From Cupriavidus necator (GTDB taxonomy: Bacteria; Pseudomonadota; Gammaproteobacteria; Burkholderiales; Burkholderiaceae): DNA of 64,000 nt. Positions 17,619 to 27,221 of this stretch are shown here, piece by piece; the stretch's first letter is position 1, and each line of letters starts with the position of its first letter. The notes under the pieces were generated by a model, which was given only the letters and a program-made list of their open reading frames with translations, searched no databases and was not told where the DNA came from. The stretch spans positions 434,001-498,000 of the forward strand of contig CP074381.1 in assembly GCA_022041995.1 (NCBI GenBank). The letters run 5' to 3'. A program made the position numbers and the translations under genes.

Positions 17619-18902
17619 TTATTTGCGCCGCGCCGAGGCAGGTGCCGGATAGATGACCTTCGACGACGCCCACTTGCCCGGCGCGACCACCTTGAACTTG
17701 CCGTCCTGCACCTGGTACAGCACCATCGACTTGGCAATGTTCTTGCCGCTCTGGTCGAACTTGAGCGGGCCGTAGAACGTCATCAGGTCGGTTTTTGCCA
17801 GGGCATCGCGGACCTTCTCCGTATCGAACGAGCCGGCACGCTCGAAGGCGTCGGCGAAGGCCAGCACGGCGGCGCTGGATTCAGCCGCCTGGTACGGTGC
17901 CTCGTAGCGGAACTCCTGCTCGAAGCGCAGCGCATACTGCTCGGCCGTGCCGAACCAGCGGTCCTTGTAGCTGAGCGAGCGGTCCCATTGCGAGCCGCAC
18001 ACCGCGAATTCCGCGCTCTTGCCGAACTTCTCGATGATCTGGGCGGAGTCGCAGTGGGTCAGGGCCAGCATCGGCACGTCAATGCGCATCTCTGCCACTT
18101 GCCGCACCGCCAGCGCCGCGCCCTTTTCATGGCCGGATACCACCAGGATGTCCGGCTTGAGCGCCTTCACCTTGGCCAGCGTGACCGACATGTCGTTCAG
18201 CTCGGGCGGCAGCTTGTCGTCGATGACCACCTGCATGCCAAGGCGTTTCGCATCCTCTTCCACGCCGTCGCGCACATCCTGGGAGAAGTTGTCGTTTTCG
18301 ATGGCGATGGCCACCTTGAGGCTCTTGGGTGACTTGCCTGCCCGCTGCGCTTCCTCGGCAGCAAGGTTGATGGCGGCGCGCAGGTAGTAGTCGGAGGTAT
18401 TGAGCACCGCGAACATGTAGCGGTAGCCCTGCGTGAACAGGTTGCGGTCCGCGCCGTTGCCCTCGACCATCGGGATCCGGTACTTCTCGGTGACCGGGGC
18501 GATCGCCTTGGTAAGCCCGGAGCTGTAGGGCCCCAGCACGAACTTGACGCCGTCCTGGCTGATCAGCCGCTCGGCCAGCTGCGCGCCGCGGGCCGACGTG
18601 GATTCATCGTCGTAGAAGATGATCTTCAGCTGGTAGGCCTTGCCGCCGACCTTGACGCCGCCCGTCTCGTTGATGCGCTTCGCGGCAAGGTTGTAGCCGT
18701 CCTGCGTGTTCTTGCCATTGGTGGCGTACTTGCCGGTCAGCGAGACCGCGGCCCCGAGGACGATGGTGTCGCCCTCCACCTTGGCTGCCACAGGGAACGA
18801 CAGGGCCAGGCCAAGCCCGGCGAGGGCGCAGAGGGTGGCAAGGCGTATGTGGATGGCGCGCCTGGCACCGGCTGGCAAGCTGCGTGTGGATGCGGTTTTC
18901 AT
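17619..18902 (-). CDS. Periplasmic amino-acid-type ABC receptor (LivJ-like)
   Basis: The substrate-binding protein of the HAAT importer, first gene of the operon. It has a signal peptide (basic start, then LATLCALAGLGLALSFPVAAK) and the type I receptor fold, with VLGAAVSLTGKYATNGKNTQDGYNLA split over the first 80 residues. GPYSSGLTKAIAPVTEKY is a typical ligand-loop segment. The substrate could be branched-chain amino acids, amides or another small molecule; the operon content does not decide. It is divergent from the Tat-exported receptor gene at 19093. Confidence 0.9.
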   Translation of the reverse strand: MKTASTRSLPAGARRAIHIRLATLCALAGLGLALSFPVAAKVEGDTIVLGAAVSLTGKYATNGKNTQDGYNLAAKRINETGGVKVGGKAYQLKIIFYDDESTSARGAQLAERLISQDGVKFVLGPYSSGLTKAIAPVTEKYRIPMVEGNGADRNLFTQGYRYMFAVLNTSDYYLRAAINLAAEEAQRAGKSPKSLKVAIAIENDNFSQDVRDGVEEDAKRLGMQVVIDDKLPPELNDMSVTLAKVKALKPDILVVSGHEKGAALAVRQVAEMRIDVPMLALTHCDSAQIIEKFGKSAEFAVCGSQWDRSLSYKDRWFGTAEQYALRFEQEFRYEAPYQAAESSAAVLAFADAFERAGSFDTEKVRDALAKTDLMTFYGPLKFDQSGKNIAKSMVLYQVQDGKFKVVAPGKWASSKVIYPAPASARRK

Positions 18903-19092
18903 CTCACCTCCTCACTCTTTCCAGCTTAGGACTCATTTCGGAAAGGGGAAGGGCTGCAAGTCACGGTTCCATCACTTCATGACATGTATCGGGATTTCCT
19001 ATTCATGAAATGAAGCCTACCCTTAAGAATGGGGTAGCTGGCTACCTGAACCGGGGTGGGAGCCGACCGCTTTCTCGTACAAGGAGATAGCC
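18903..19092. promoter_or_regulatory. Divergent promoter region between two ABC importers
   Basis: This 190-bp gap must hold promoters for both transport operons. Near 18993-19010 it contains ATTTC and GAAAT arms around CTATTCAT, a candidate operator. No regulator gene is adjacent. GGAG at 19082-19085, within AAGGAGATAGCC, is a good ribosome binding site for the rightward receptor gene. Confidence 0.4.
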
Positions 19093-20498
19093 ATGGCCAA
19101 GACAGCGCATCCAGGTGGTACCGATACGGCCGTCGCCACCAGCACCTATGCGGATACCGACACCGCGGACACCAATGCCGGCAGGCGCAGATTCATCCGG
19201 ACCACGGGCGCCGTCGGGCTTGCGGCCGGGCTCGGGCCCTTCCTGATCCCCAGGCATGCCCATGCGGCAAAGCACACCCTCAAGATCCTGCAGTGGAACC
19301 ACTTCGTGCCGGGCTACGACAAGTGGTTCGACGACACCTATGTGAAGCAGTGGGGCCAGAAGAATGACACCGAGGTGGTGGTCGACCACGTCGGCATTCC
19401 CGCGCTGGCCACGCGTGCCGCCGCCGAAGTGTCGGCGCAGAAAGGGCACGACCTGTTCATGTTCCTGTCGCCGCCACCGGTCTACGAGGAGCAGGTGATC
19501 GACCATCGCGAGCTTTATGAGGAATGCCAGCGCAAGCATGGCAAGCCGATGGAGCTGGCGATCAAGAGCACGTACAACCCGAAGACGAAGAAGTACTTCG
19601 GCTTCTCTGACAGCTTCGTGCCGGACCCGATCAACTACCGCAAGGACCTCTGGGACGACGTCGGCATGAAGCCGCCGGACACCTGGCTGGACATCCTCGC
19701 CGCCGGCCGCAAGATCAAGGCCAGGCACGGCATTCCGGTTGGCGTCGGGCTGTCCGCGGAACTCGACACCGCGATGGCGATGCGCGCCATCCTGTATGCC
19801 TTCGGCGGATCGGTCCAGGACGAACGGCACACCGTGGTGCTGAACTCGAAGAACACCGTGGAAGCGGTGAAGTTCGTCAAGGCGCTGTTCCAGGAGGCCA
19901 TGACGCCGGACGTACTGGCATGGGACCCGTCGTCCAACAATCGCGCCATGCTGGCTGGCAAGATCTCGCTCTGCCTGAACGCCATCTCCATCACCCGCGA
20001 GGCCGAGAAAAAGGACCTGCCGATCGCGCGCGACATCTGGCTCACGCAGGCGCTGCAGGGGCGGTGCGGCGCATCGCGCTGGAGCACGTGATGGACTGCT
20101 ACGTGATCTGGAAATTCGCCGAGAACATCGCCGGCGCGAAGAAGTTCCTGGTCGACTATATCGACAACTTCCGGCAGGGCTTCCTGGGCAGCGAGTTCTA
20201 CAACTTCCCCTGCTTCCCCAGCACCGTGCCCGACCTGCAGAAGCTGATTGCCGACGACCAGAAGGCCACGCCGCGCGACAAGTACAAGGTGCTTGGCGCG
20301 CTGATGAACCAGGCGACCAATGTCGGCTACCCCGGCTACGCCAACGCGGCCATCGATGAGATCTTCAATACCTGGGTCCTCAACACCATGTTCGCCAAGG
20401 CCGCCACGGGCGACGAGACGCCGGAGAACGCGGTCCGGATCGCCGATGCCGCATGCAAGCGCATCTTCGCCAAGTGGCGCGACAAGGGCATGGTGTAG
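19093..20498 (+). pseudogene. Tat-exported extracellular solute-binding protein, frameshifted
   Basis: This is a family-1 (sugar/polyol/polyamine-like) ABC receptor. The N-terminus carries a twin-arginine signal, GRRRFIRTTGAVGLAAGLG, and cleavage is expected after HAHA. The mature part begins KHTLKILQWNHFVPGYDKW. At the G-run 20058-20061 the frame moves back by one. The first part reads to DIWLTQALQG, and the continuation AVRRIALEHVMDCYVIWKFA runs to 20498. One added G gives a single protein of about 468 residues. It is followed by its ATPase and two permeases. Confidence 0.87.
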
Positions 20499-20511
20499 CG
20501 CGCGGCCGGAT

Positions 20512-21540
20512 ATGGCTACCGTAGAAGTTCGCTCGCTCACCAAGCATTTCGATGGCGCCAACGCGGTCGACAATGTCGACCTTGGCGCCCGCGATGCCGA
20601 GTTCCTGGTCCTGCTGGGGCCGTCCGGCTCCGGCAAGACCACGCTGCTGCGCCTGATTGCCGGGCTCGAGGCGCCCAGCCGCGGCGATATCCTGGTGGAT
20701 GGCCGCGTCGTCACGGCGCTGCCTCCCAGGCTGCGCAATATGGCGATGGTGTTCCAGAGCTACGCCCTGTACCCGCACCTCAATGTGTTCGACAACATCG
20801 CCTTCCCGCTGCGGGCCAGGCACATGTCGCGCGAGGAGGCCGGGCGCAAGGTGGACTGGGCCGCGCAATTGTTCGGCATCGGCCCTCTGCTGCAGCGCAA
20901 GCCGCGCCAGCTGTCCGGCGGCGAGCGCCAGCGGGTGGCGCTGGCGCGCGCGGTGGTGCGCGAGCCGGTGGCGTTCCTGCTCGACGAGCCCTTGTCCAAC
21001 CTTGACGCCAAGCTGCGGACCTCGGCGCGCGACGAACTGCAACGGTTCCAGCGCCGGCTGGCCATTACCACCATCTACGTAACCCATGACCAGATCGAGG
21101 CGCTGGGCCTGGGCGACCGCATCGCCATCCTCGACCACGGCAGGATTCACCAGATCGGCACGCCGCAGGAGGTCTATGAGCATCCCGCCAATCTCTTCGT
21201 TGCCACCTTTATCGGCTCGCCGCCGATGAACCTGGTCGAGGCCGACGGGGTCGTGACCGGGTTCCGGCCCGAGCATTTCCTGCCGCGCGAAGCCTATCCC
21301 GCGGAGGATGCGCTGCGAGCCTTTGCCGTGGACGTGACGCGCATCGAGAACCTGGGCTCGGACCGTCTGGTGTACGGCAAGCTGGAAGCGCCGCTGCCGC
21401 CGGCCAGCGTGGTTTCGCGCATTCCCTGCACGGTGACGGTCCCGATCGAGGCCGGCACCGGCCACCGCTTCGTGGTGCGCGAGCGCGACCTGCGCCGCTT
21501 CGATGCGAAATCCGGTTCCAGCCTGGGAGCCGCGCCGTGA
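20512..21540 (+). CDS. CUT1/MalK-type ABC transporter ATPase
   Basis: The ATPase of the importer, 342 residues. Walker A is GPSGSGKTTLLRLIAG, the Q-loop region is MAMVFQSYALYPHLNV, the signature is LSGGERQRVALARAVV, Walker B is AFLLDEPLSNLDAK, and TIYVTHDQIEALGLGDR is the H-loop region. A C-terminal TOBE-like domain follows GFRPEHFLP. The ATG at 20512 lies 13 bases after the receptor stop. The end overlaps the first permease by four bases. Confidence 0.94.
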   Translation: MATVEVRSLTKHFDGANAVDNVDLGARDAEFLVLLGPSGSGKTTLLRLIAGLEAPSRGDILVDGRVVTALPPRLRNMAMVFQSYALYPHLNVFDNIAFPLRARHMSREEAGRKVDWAAQLFGIGPLLQRKPRQLSGGERQRVALARAVVREPVAFLLDEPLSNLDAKLRTSARDELQRFQRRLAITTIYVTHDQIEALGLGDRIAILDHGRIHQIGTPQEVYEHPANLFVATFIGSPPMNLVEADGVVTGFRPEHFLPREAYPAEDALRAFAVDVTRIENLGSDRLVYGKLEAPLPPASVVSRIPCTVTVPIEAGTGHRFVVRERDLRRFDAKSGSSLGAAP

Positions 21541-22484
21541 AGCCCCTGCACATCGCCACCGGGCAGCCGGCGGCGGACCTGGCGTTGCAGCCAGCGCCGC
21601 GCCTGACTGACGACGACCGCTGGCTCGGCCGCGCCATGCTCGCCCCGGCGGTGATCTACATCGCGCTGCTGGTCGGCTTTCCGTTCATGCTCTCGATCTA
21701 CTACAGCCTTTCGGATGCCACGGTAGGCAGCCAGGCGCTGCACTTCGTCGGCCTGGAGAACTTCCGTCGCGTGCTGGAAAGCAACACGTTCTGGCGTTCG
21801 CTGCGCAACGCGCTGGTCTTCACGCTGGTGTCGCAGGTACTGGTGGTGGTGCTGGCCAAGATGCTGGCGCTGGCCCTGTACCAGGACTTCCGCGGCAAAT
21901 GGCTGGTGCGCCTGCTGATCCTGCTGCCGTGGGTGGCGCCGATCTCGCTCGGCACCATCGGCTGGCTGTGGATCTTCGATCCGGTCTACAGCATCATCAA
22001 CTGGACCCTGGCCGCGGCCGGCGTGCTGGGCCCGCACAACTGGCCGGTGTGGCTCGGCCAGCCGGAGCTGGCGATGGCCTCGGTCATCGTGGTGGATGTC
22101 TGGCGCCTGCTGCCGCTGGCCACGGTGATCATCCTCGCCGGCCTGAGCGGCATCCCGCAGGACATCCACGATGCCGCCGCCATGGATGGCGCCGGCTTCT
22201 GGCGGCACCTGTTCCTCATCAACCTTCCGCTGGTGATGCCCATCATGCTGGTGGCGCTGCTGTTCGGCATCGTGTTCACCTTCACCGACATGATCATCAT
22301 CTACGTGCTGACCCGCGGCGGGCCGTACGACACCACCCAGGTGCTGGCCAGCCTGGCCTTCTTCACCGGCATCCAGGGCGGCGACCTGGCGGAAGGGGCC
22401 GCCATCTCGCTGTTCCTGTTCCCGGTGCTGGTCGCGGTCGTGATCGTGCTGCTGACCGTGGCGCGCCGCACTGAGGTGACCTGA
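21537..22484 (+). CDS. Sugar-type ABC permease (MalF-like)
   Basis: A 315-residue inner-membrane permease with six predicted helices. The first is LAPAVIYIALLVGFPFMLSI. The EAA coupling loop reads IPQDIHDAAAMDGAGFWRHL. It is translationally coupled to the ATPase gene (ATGA-type overlap) and followed after one base by the second permease. Confidence 0.93.
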   Translation: MKPLHIATGQPAADLALQPAPRLTDDDRWLGRAMLAPAVIYIALLVGFPFMLSIYYSLSDATVGSQALHFVGLENFRRVLESNTFWRSLRNALVFTLVSQVLVVVLAKMLALALYQDFRGKWLVRLLILLPWVAPISLGTIGWLWIFDPVYSIINWTLAAAGVLGPHNWPVWLGQPELAMASVIVVDVWRLLPLATVIILAGLSGIPQDIHDAAAMDGAGFWRHLFLINLPLVMPIMLVALLFGIVFTFTDMIIIYVLTRGGPYDTTQVLASLAFFTGIQGGDLAEGAAISLFLFPVLVAVVIVLLTVARRTEVT

Positions 22485-22485
22485 A

Positions 22486-23340
22486 ATGCGCCCCGCTGCC
22501 ATCACCTGGCGAAGCTGGGCCGCGCGCGGCGCCCATTTCGGCGTCCTCGCCGCATTTGCGGCGTTCTGCGCGTTTCCCTTCTACTGGATGCTGATCACGA
22601 CCTTCAAGGATGTGCACGACCTGATCAACACCGCCAACAACCCGTTCCTGTTCAACCTGCCGCCGACGATGGAAAACCTGCGGATCCTGTTCGGCGAGAC
22701 CCGTTATCTGCGCTGGGTGCTCAATACCCTGGTCGTGGCCGTCGGCGTGGTGCTGATCACGCTCATCCTGGCCGTGCCCGCTGGCTACAGCCTGGCCCGG
22801 CTGTCGGGCCGCTGGGGCCGGCAGTGGGCCATCGGCATCTTCCTGACCTATCTGATTCCGCCCACCGTCCTGTTTATCCCGTTCTCGCGCATCATCGGCG
22901 TACTGGGCCTGCAGGATTCGCTGTGGTCGCTGGTGCTGGTGTACCCCAGCTTCACGGTGCCGTTCTGCAGCTGGCTGATGATGGGGTTTTTCAAGGCGGT
23001 GCCGCGCGACATCGAGGAAGCCGCGATGATGGATGGCCTGAGCCGCTTCGGCGCGTTCCTGAAGGTGGTGGTGCCGCTGTCGTCGAGCGGGATTCTGACC
23101 GTGGTCATCTTCAGCGCCACGCTGGCGATGCAGGAATTTGTCTATGCGCTGACCTTCATCACCAGTTCGTCGCAGTACACGGTGAGCGTCGGCGTGCCGA
23201 CCTTCCTGGTGCGGGGCGATGTCTATTTCTGGGGTTCCCTGATGGGCGCCTGCCTGATCGTCAGCGTGCCGGTGGCTGCGCTCTACAACAGTTTCCTTGA
23301 CCGTTTCGTTGCCGGGTTTACCGTCGGCGCAATCAAGTGA
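22486..23340 (+). CDS. Carbohydrate-type ABC permease (MalG-like)
   Basis: A 284-residue permease that pairs with the preceding one. It shows AFCAFPFYWMLITTFK at the first helix, PAGYSLARLSG, and the EAA loop VPRDIEEAAMMDGLSRFGAF. The last gene of the receptor-ATPase-permease-permease cluster. The substrate is not evident from the sequence; no catabolic enzyme is adjacent. Confidence 0.93.
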   Translation: MRPAAITWRSWAARGAHFGVLAAFAAFCAFPFYWMLITTFKDVHDLINTANNPFLFNLPPTMENLRILFGETRYLRWVLNTLVVAVGVVLITLILAVPAGYSLARLSGRWGRQWAIGIFLTYLIPPTVLFIPFSRIIGVLGLQDSLWSLVLVYPSFTVPFCSWLMMGFFKAVPRDIEEAAMMDGLSRFGAFLKVVVPLSSSGILTVVIFSATLAMQEFVYALTFITSSSQYTVSVGVPTFLVRGDVYFWGSLMGACLIVSVPVAALYNSFLDRFVAGFTVGAIK

Positions 23341-23349
23341 TTCAGCGGA

Positions 23350-23544
23350 CTAAAGCAGCTTGCCGATCAACAGCGCCACCATCGACAGCAGGATCGTCGA
23401 TGCAAACGGCAGTACAAACTCGCGCCCGAACAGCCGGAAGCGTAGATCTCCCGGCAGGCGTCCCAGCCCGATCTTCTGCAGCCATGGCAATGCCGCGGAC
23501 AGCACGATCACGCTGAAGAAGATGGTAAAGGTCCAGCGCAGCAT
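23350..23544 (-). CDS. DUF2905 small membrane protein
   Basis: A 64-residue protein with two membrane segments around the conserved core GLGRLPGDLRFRLFGREFVLPF, which defines DUF2905. The function is unknown. It starts seven bases after the MidA-family methyltransferase stop on the same strand, so the two are probably one transcript. The MalG-like permease is convergent. Confidence 0.85.
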   Translation of the reverse strand: MLRWTFTIFFSVIVLSAALPWLQKIGLGRLPGDLRFRLFGREFVLPFASTILLSMVALLIGKLL

Positions 23545-23551
23545 GGCCGGC

Positions 23552-24736
23552 CTACAGCGCGTGGCAGCGGTCGCCGCGGGCGAAGCCCGTCAGCGGCTCA
23601 CTGTCATCCAGCCCGCGGGTCAGGACGATGACCTTGAACAGTTCGCCCATTTCCGCTTCGGACAGCAGCTTCTGCACCGCGTTGGCCTGCGGCAGGAAGG
23701 CGCGCGCGTCGGACGGGTCCAGTGCCATCAGCAGCTCGGTGATGCCGGCGTTCATCAGGAAGCGCGCCTGCGAGGCGAAACCCGACACCGTCAGGCCCGC
23801 ATCCACGGCGGCCAGGGCGATGCCGCTGAAGTTCACGTGCGCGGTGATGTCCTGCAGGCCCGGGTAGAGGAACGGGTCAGGGTGCGCATGATGGCGGTAG
23901 TGGCACATCAGCGTGCCGCCGGCGCGCTGCGGGTGGTAGTACTCGCGCGCGGGAAGCCGTAGTCGATGAAGAAGGCGGCGCCACTTGCCAGCATGGCGCC
24001 CACTGCGCGTGTGAAGCCCTCGGCTTCGGCGTGGGTCTCGGTGACCAGGTCGTGGTCGCCCGGGATGGCGCGCAGGGTCTGCGGCACGTCGGCGTCGGGC
24101 AGCGCGCGGTCCTCGAAGCGGAAGGCGCGTTCGCCATCGTCGCTGCGCACCACGCCGCGCTCATGCCAGCGGCCGCCGCTGCGCGCGTAGAGCTGTACCG
24201 GCATCGCATCCAGCACTTCATTGCCGATGATCACGCCTGCGAAGGCGTCTGGCAGCGTGTCGAGCCAGGTGACGCGGTCCGCCAGGTGCGGCGCGCGCTG
24301 CGCCAGCGTGGCCTGCTGGCGCGCGCGCAGTTCGCCCGACAACTCGACGATGGCGTATGACTCCGGCAACTGGCCTTCCAGCTCCAGCCCCAGCAGTAAA
24401 TCCGCCGCCAGCCGCCCGGTGCCGGCGCCGAATTCCATCACGCCGGCAGGCCCTGGGCCAGCAGCGGCGCGAACTGGCGCGCCAGCGTGCGCGCGAAAAA
24501 GGGGCTCAGTTCCGGGGCGGTGATGAAGTCGCTGCCGTCGCGGGCATCGCGACCGAACTTGGCCGAGCCGCCGCTGTAATAGCCCAGGCCGGGCGCGTAC
24601 AGTGCCAGCGCCATATAGCGGTCAAAGCCGATCCAGCCGCCGGCCGCGTCGATGGATTCGCCAATGCGGGCCGTAAGGGTATCGGAGGCGGCCTGCGCGT
24701 CGGCGGGGGAAGGGGTAAACTAGCGGCTTTCTGCAT
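23552..24736 (-). pseudogene. MidA/NDUFAF7-family SAM-dependent methyltransferase, three frame breaks
   Basis: The family is best known from NDUFAF7, an arginine methyltransferase for complex I assembly. The pieces, in order, are MQKAASLPLP, then IDAAGGWIGFDRYMALALYA and GLGYYSGGSAKFG, then VMEFGAGTGRLAADLLLGLE (SAM-binding) with IGNEVLDAMPV, then MCHYRHHAHPDPFLYPGLQD and ITAHVNFSGI. Each junction needs one added base: near the G5 run 24705-24709, near 24437-24446, and near 23941-23953. With those, one protein of about 395 residues results, which is the normal length. Three independent losses in an otherwise perfect gene point to sequencing omissions. Confidence 0.85.
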
Positions 24737-24751
24737 CCTGCGATTGTAGCA

Positions 24752-25594
24752 ATGCCCGCATCCAAGATTCCTGCCAGCCAGACCAGTGACCAGACCGGTG
24801 GCCAGCGCGCCACCGCCCGCGGCGTGGCGCTGGTGACCGGTGGCGCGCGCCGCCTGGGCCGCGCCATCGCGCTTGAACTGGCCGCGCAGGGCTGGGACGT
24901 GGCCGTGCACTGCCATCGCTCGGTGGACGAGGCCGAGGCCCTGGCCGCGCAGATCCGCGCGCTGGGCCGCCGTGCCGCGGTGCTGCGCGCCGACCTGGCC
25001 GACGAGGCCGCCACCGGCCGCCTGGTGGCCGATTGCGCCGCCGCGCTGGGCGTGCCCACTTGCCTGGTCAACAACGCTTCGCTGTTCCAGTACGATGTGG
25101 CGACCAGCTTCTCATATGCGTCGCTGGATACGCATATGCGCACCAACGTGGCGGCGCCGCTGCTGCTCGCGCGTGAACTGCACAAGGCCCTGGCCGCCGC
25201 CGCCGGCAACGACAAGGCCGCCGAACCGCGCGGCGTGGTGATCAACCTGCTGGACCAGAAGCTGGACAACCTGAACCCGGACTTCCTCTCGTACACGCTG
25301 TCCAAGGCCGCGCTGCAGACCGCCACGGTGCAGCTGGCCCAGGCGCTGGCGCCGCGCCTGCGCGCGGTGGGCGTGGCCCCGGGCATCACGCTGGTGTCCG
25401 GCGAGCAGTCCGAGCAGAGCTTCCGCCGCGCGCATCGCGTGACGCCGCTGGGCCAGTCGTCCACGCCCGAGGATATCGCCCAGGCGGTGGCCTACCTGGC
25501 GCAGGCGCGCGCCGTGACCGGCACCACGCTGTATGTGGACGGCGGCCAGCACCTGATGCCGCTGGCGCGCGACGTGATGTTCCTGACCGAGTAA
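24752..25594 (+). CDS. SDR-family oxidoreductase, pteridine-reductase-like
   Basis: A 280-residue short-chain dehydrogenase. The cofactor loop is VTGGARRLGRAIA, the Arg-rich form found in NADPH-dependent pteridine reductases and FolM. VNNASLFQYD and the active-site SYTLSKAAL (YxxxK) follow, and the protein ends YVDGGQHL. folB lies immediately downstream, supporting a role in reducing dihydropterins or dihydrofolate. The first 25 residues are a loose Thr/Gln/Ser-rich lead. It is divergent from the MidA gene with only 15 bases between starts. Confidence 0.88.
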   Translation: MPASKIPASQTSDQTGGQRATARGVALVTGGARRLGRAIALELAAQGWDVAVHCHRSVDEAEALAAQIRALGRRAAVLRADLADEAATGRLVADCAAALGVPTCLVNNASLFQYDVATSFSYASLDTHMRTNVAAPLLLARELHKALAAAAGNDKAAEPRGVVINLLDQKLDNLNPDFLSYTLSKAALQTATVQLAQALAPRLRAVGVAPGITLVSGEQSEQSFRRAHRVTPLGQSSTPEDIAQAVAYLAQARAVTGTTLYVDGGQHLMPLARDVMFLTE

Positions 25595-25680
25595 GCTGGA
25601 AGCCAGCAACCGAATACCGTAGTGCCTGATGTGCCGCGCCCGCCGGGCGCGGCTTCCTTTTTCTTCTCAGCAGCCCGCTC

Positions 25681-26082
25681 ATGACCATGCTCGCCGCCCT
25701 TTCCCACCCCAGCCTGCAAGACTGCCGACGCATGTTCCTGCGCAACTACGAAGTGCAGATCAATATCGGCGTGCACGAATTCGAGAAGAAGGGCGAACAG
25801 CGGGTGCTGATCAATATCGACCTGTTCGTGCCGCTGGCGCAGAGCACCCCGCAGGCTGACAAGCTCGACGAAGTGGTCGACTACGACTTCATGCGCAACA
25901 CCGTGGCCGAGCGCATGGCGCAGGGCCACGTGCACCTGCAGGAAACGCTGTGCGACGACGTGGCCCGCGCCATGCTCAAGCACCCCAAGGTGCGCGCGGT
26001 GCGCGTGTCGACCGAGAAGCCGGACGTGTACCCGGATTGCGATTCGGTCGGCGTAGAGGTATTCCATATCAAGCAGGCCTGA
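25681..26082 (+). CDS. folB: Dihydroneopterin aldolase FolB
   Basis: FolB cleaves dihydroneopterin to 6-hydroxymethyl-dihydropterin in folate synthesis. The family motifs are INIGVHEFEKKGEQRVLINI, DEVVDYDFMRNTVAERM with the substrate-binding residues, and HLQETLCDDVARAML. KPDVYPDCDSVGVEVF ends the protein. At 133 residues it is slightly longer than E. coli FolB, with a short N-terminal lead before MFLRNYEV. Confidence 0.93.
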   Translation: MTMLAALSHPSLQDCRRMFLRNYEVQINIGVHEFEKKGEQRVLINIDLFVPLAQSTPQADKLDEVVDYDFMRNTVAERMAQGHVHLQETLCDDVARAMLKHPKVRAVRVSTEKPDVYPDCDSVGVEVFHIKQA

Positions 26083-26189
26083 GCCGTCCTGCCCGCGCCC
26101 TGCAGCTTGCGGGCGCCTAAAGTAAAATGTTGCCGCTTCGCGCCGCGCCGGCCATTCCATCCGGCGGGCGCCACGCAACAGGATGCTCC

Positions 26190-27134
26190 ATGAGCCACTC
26201 GAACAACTTCTACCGCCTCGAGACGAGGCTGCAATCGCAAACCGGCAAGGCCATCGGCGACTTCGGCATGATCGAGGACGGCGACACCGTGCTGGTCTGC
26301 ATGAGTGGCGGCAAGGACTCATACACCATGCTGTCGGTCCTGATGGCGCTGCAAAAGCGCGCGCCGATCCGGTTCAAGCTGATCGCGATGAACCTGGACC
26401 AGAAGCAGCCAGGCTTCCCGGAACACATCCTGCCGGAGTATCTGAAGTCGGTCGGCGTGGAATATGTGATCGTCGAGGCGGATACCTACTCGATCGTCAA
26501 GGAGAAGGTGCCCGAGGGCAAGACCACCTGCTCACTGTGCTCGCGCCTGCGCCGCGGCGTGATCTACCGCACCGCCAAGGAGCTGGGCGCCAACAAGATC
26601 GCGCTGGGCCACCACCGCGACGACATCGTCCAGACCTTCTTCCTGAACATGTTCTTCGGCGGCAAGATGAAGGCGATGCCGCCCAAGCTGTCGACCGACG
26701 ATGGCCAGCACATCGTGATCCGCCCGCTGGCGTACTGCTCGGAGAAGGACATCGCGTCGTATGCGCGCGCCATGGAATTCCCGATCATCCCCTGCAACCT
26801 GTGCGGTTCGCAGGAAAACCTGCAGCGCAAGAAGGTCAGCGAGATGCTGCAGGACTGGGAGCGCCAGAATCCGGGCCGTATCGACAATATCTTCGCGGCG
26901 CTGCGCAACGTGGTGCCGTCGCACCTGGCCGATACCGACCTGTTCCCGTTCACCGGGCTGGCCACCGGCCTGGCCAAGGTGGATGAAGCGTCACTGTTCG
27001 GCGAAACCACCTTCCAGCAGCAGCCGCTGATGTTTGCCGGCAACGTGGAAGAGAACCGGATGGAGTTCGTGCGCTTCGAGCGCCCGCCCGCGGCTGCCGC
27101 GGCACCGGCGGCGGAGCAGGCCGGCACGCAGTAA
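26190..27134 (+). CDS. ttcA: tRNA 2-thiocytidine synthetase TtcA
   Basis: TtcA puts sulfur on cytidine 32 of certain tRNAs using ATP and a [4Fe-4S] cluster. The PP-loop [10 protein letters not shown] lies near residue 43. The cluster cysteines are in [12 protein letters not shown] and [36 protein letters not shown] is also characteristic. The ATG at 26190 gives 314 residues, starting [14 protein letters not shown]; an upstream in-frame ATG at 26127 lacks family similarity. The C-terminus has an Ala/Pro tail. Confidence 0.95.
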   Translation: MSHSNNFYRLETRLQSQTGKAIGDFGMIEDGDTVLVCMSGGKDSYTMLSVLMALQKRAPIRFKLIAMNLDQKQPGFPEHILPEYLKSVGVEYVIVEADTYSIVKEKVPEGKTTCSLCSRLRRGVIYRTAKELGANKIALGHHRDDIVQTFFLNMFFGGKMKAMPPKLSTDDGQHIVIRPLAYCSEKDIASYARAMEFPIIPCNLCGSQENLQRKKVSEMLQDWERQNPGRIDNIFAALRNVVPSHLADTDLFPFTGLATGLAKVDEASLFGETTFQQQPLMFAGNVEENRMEFVRFERPPAAAAAPAAEQAGTQ

Positions 27135-27158
27135 GACTGCCGACAGCGTAAGCTTGCC

Positions 27159-27216
27159 GGTTGTCTGCTCCCGCTCCCGCTCCCGCTCCCGCTTGCGCGA
27201 GCGGGAGCAGACAACC
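27159..27216. terminator. Large bidirectional hairpin after ttcA
   Basis: A perfect 17-bp stem, GGTTGTCTGCTCCCGCT (27159-27175) pairing with 27200-27216, encloses tandem CTCCCG hexamers. It lies between the convergent stops of ttcA and the DUF6279 gene, so it probably ends both transcripts even though it has no long U-run. Confidence 0.65.
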
Positions 27217-27221
27217 GCTCT

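Noticed and set aside
19920..20498. Separate small gene after the Tat-exported receptor
   Set aside because: Its first 50 codons are the wrong frame of the receptor; only the part after the G-run continues the receptor fold.
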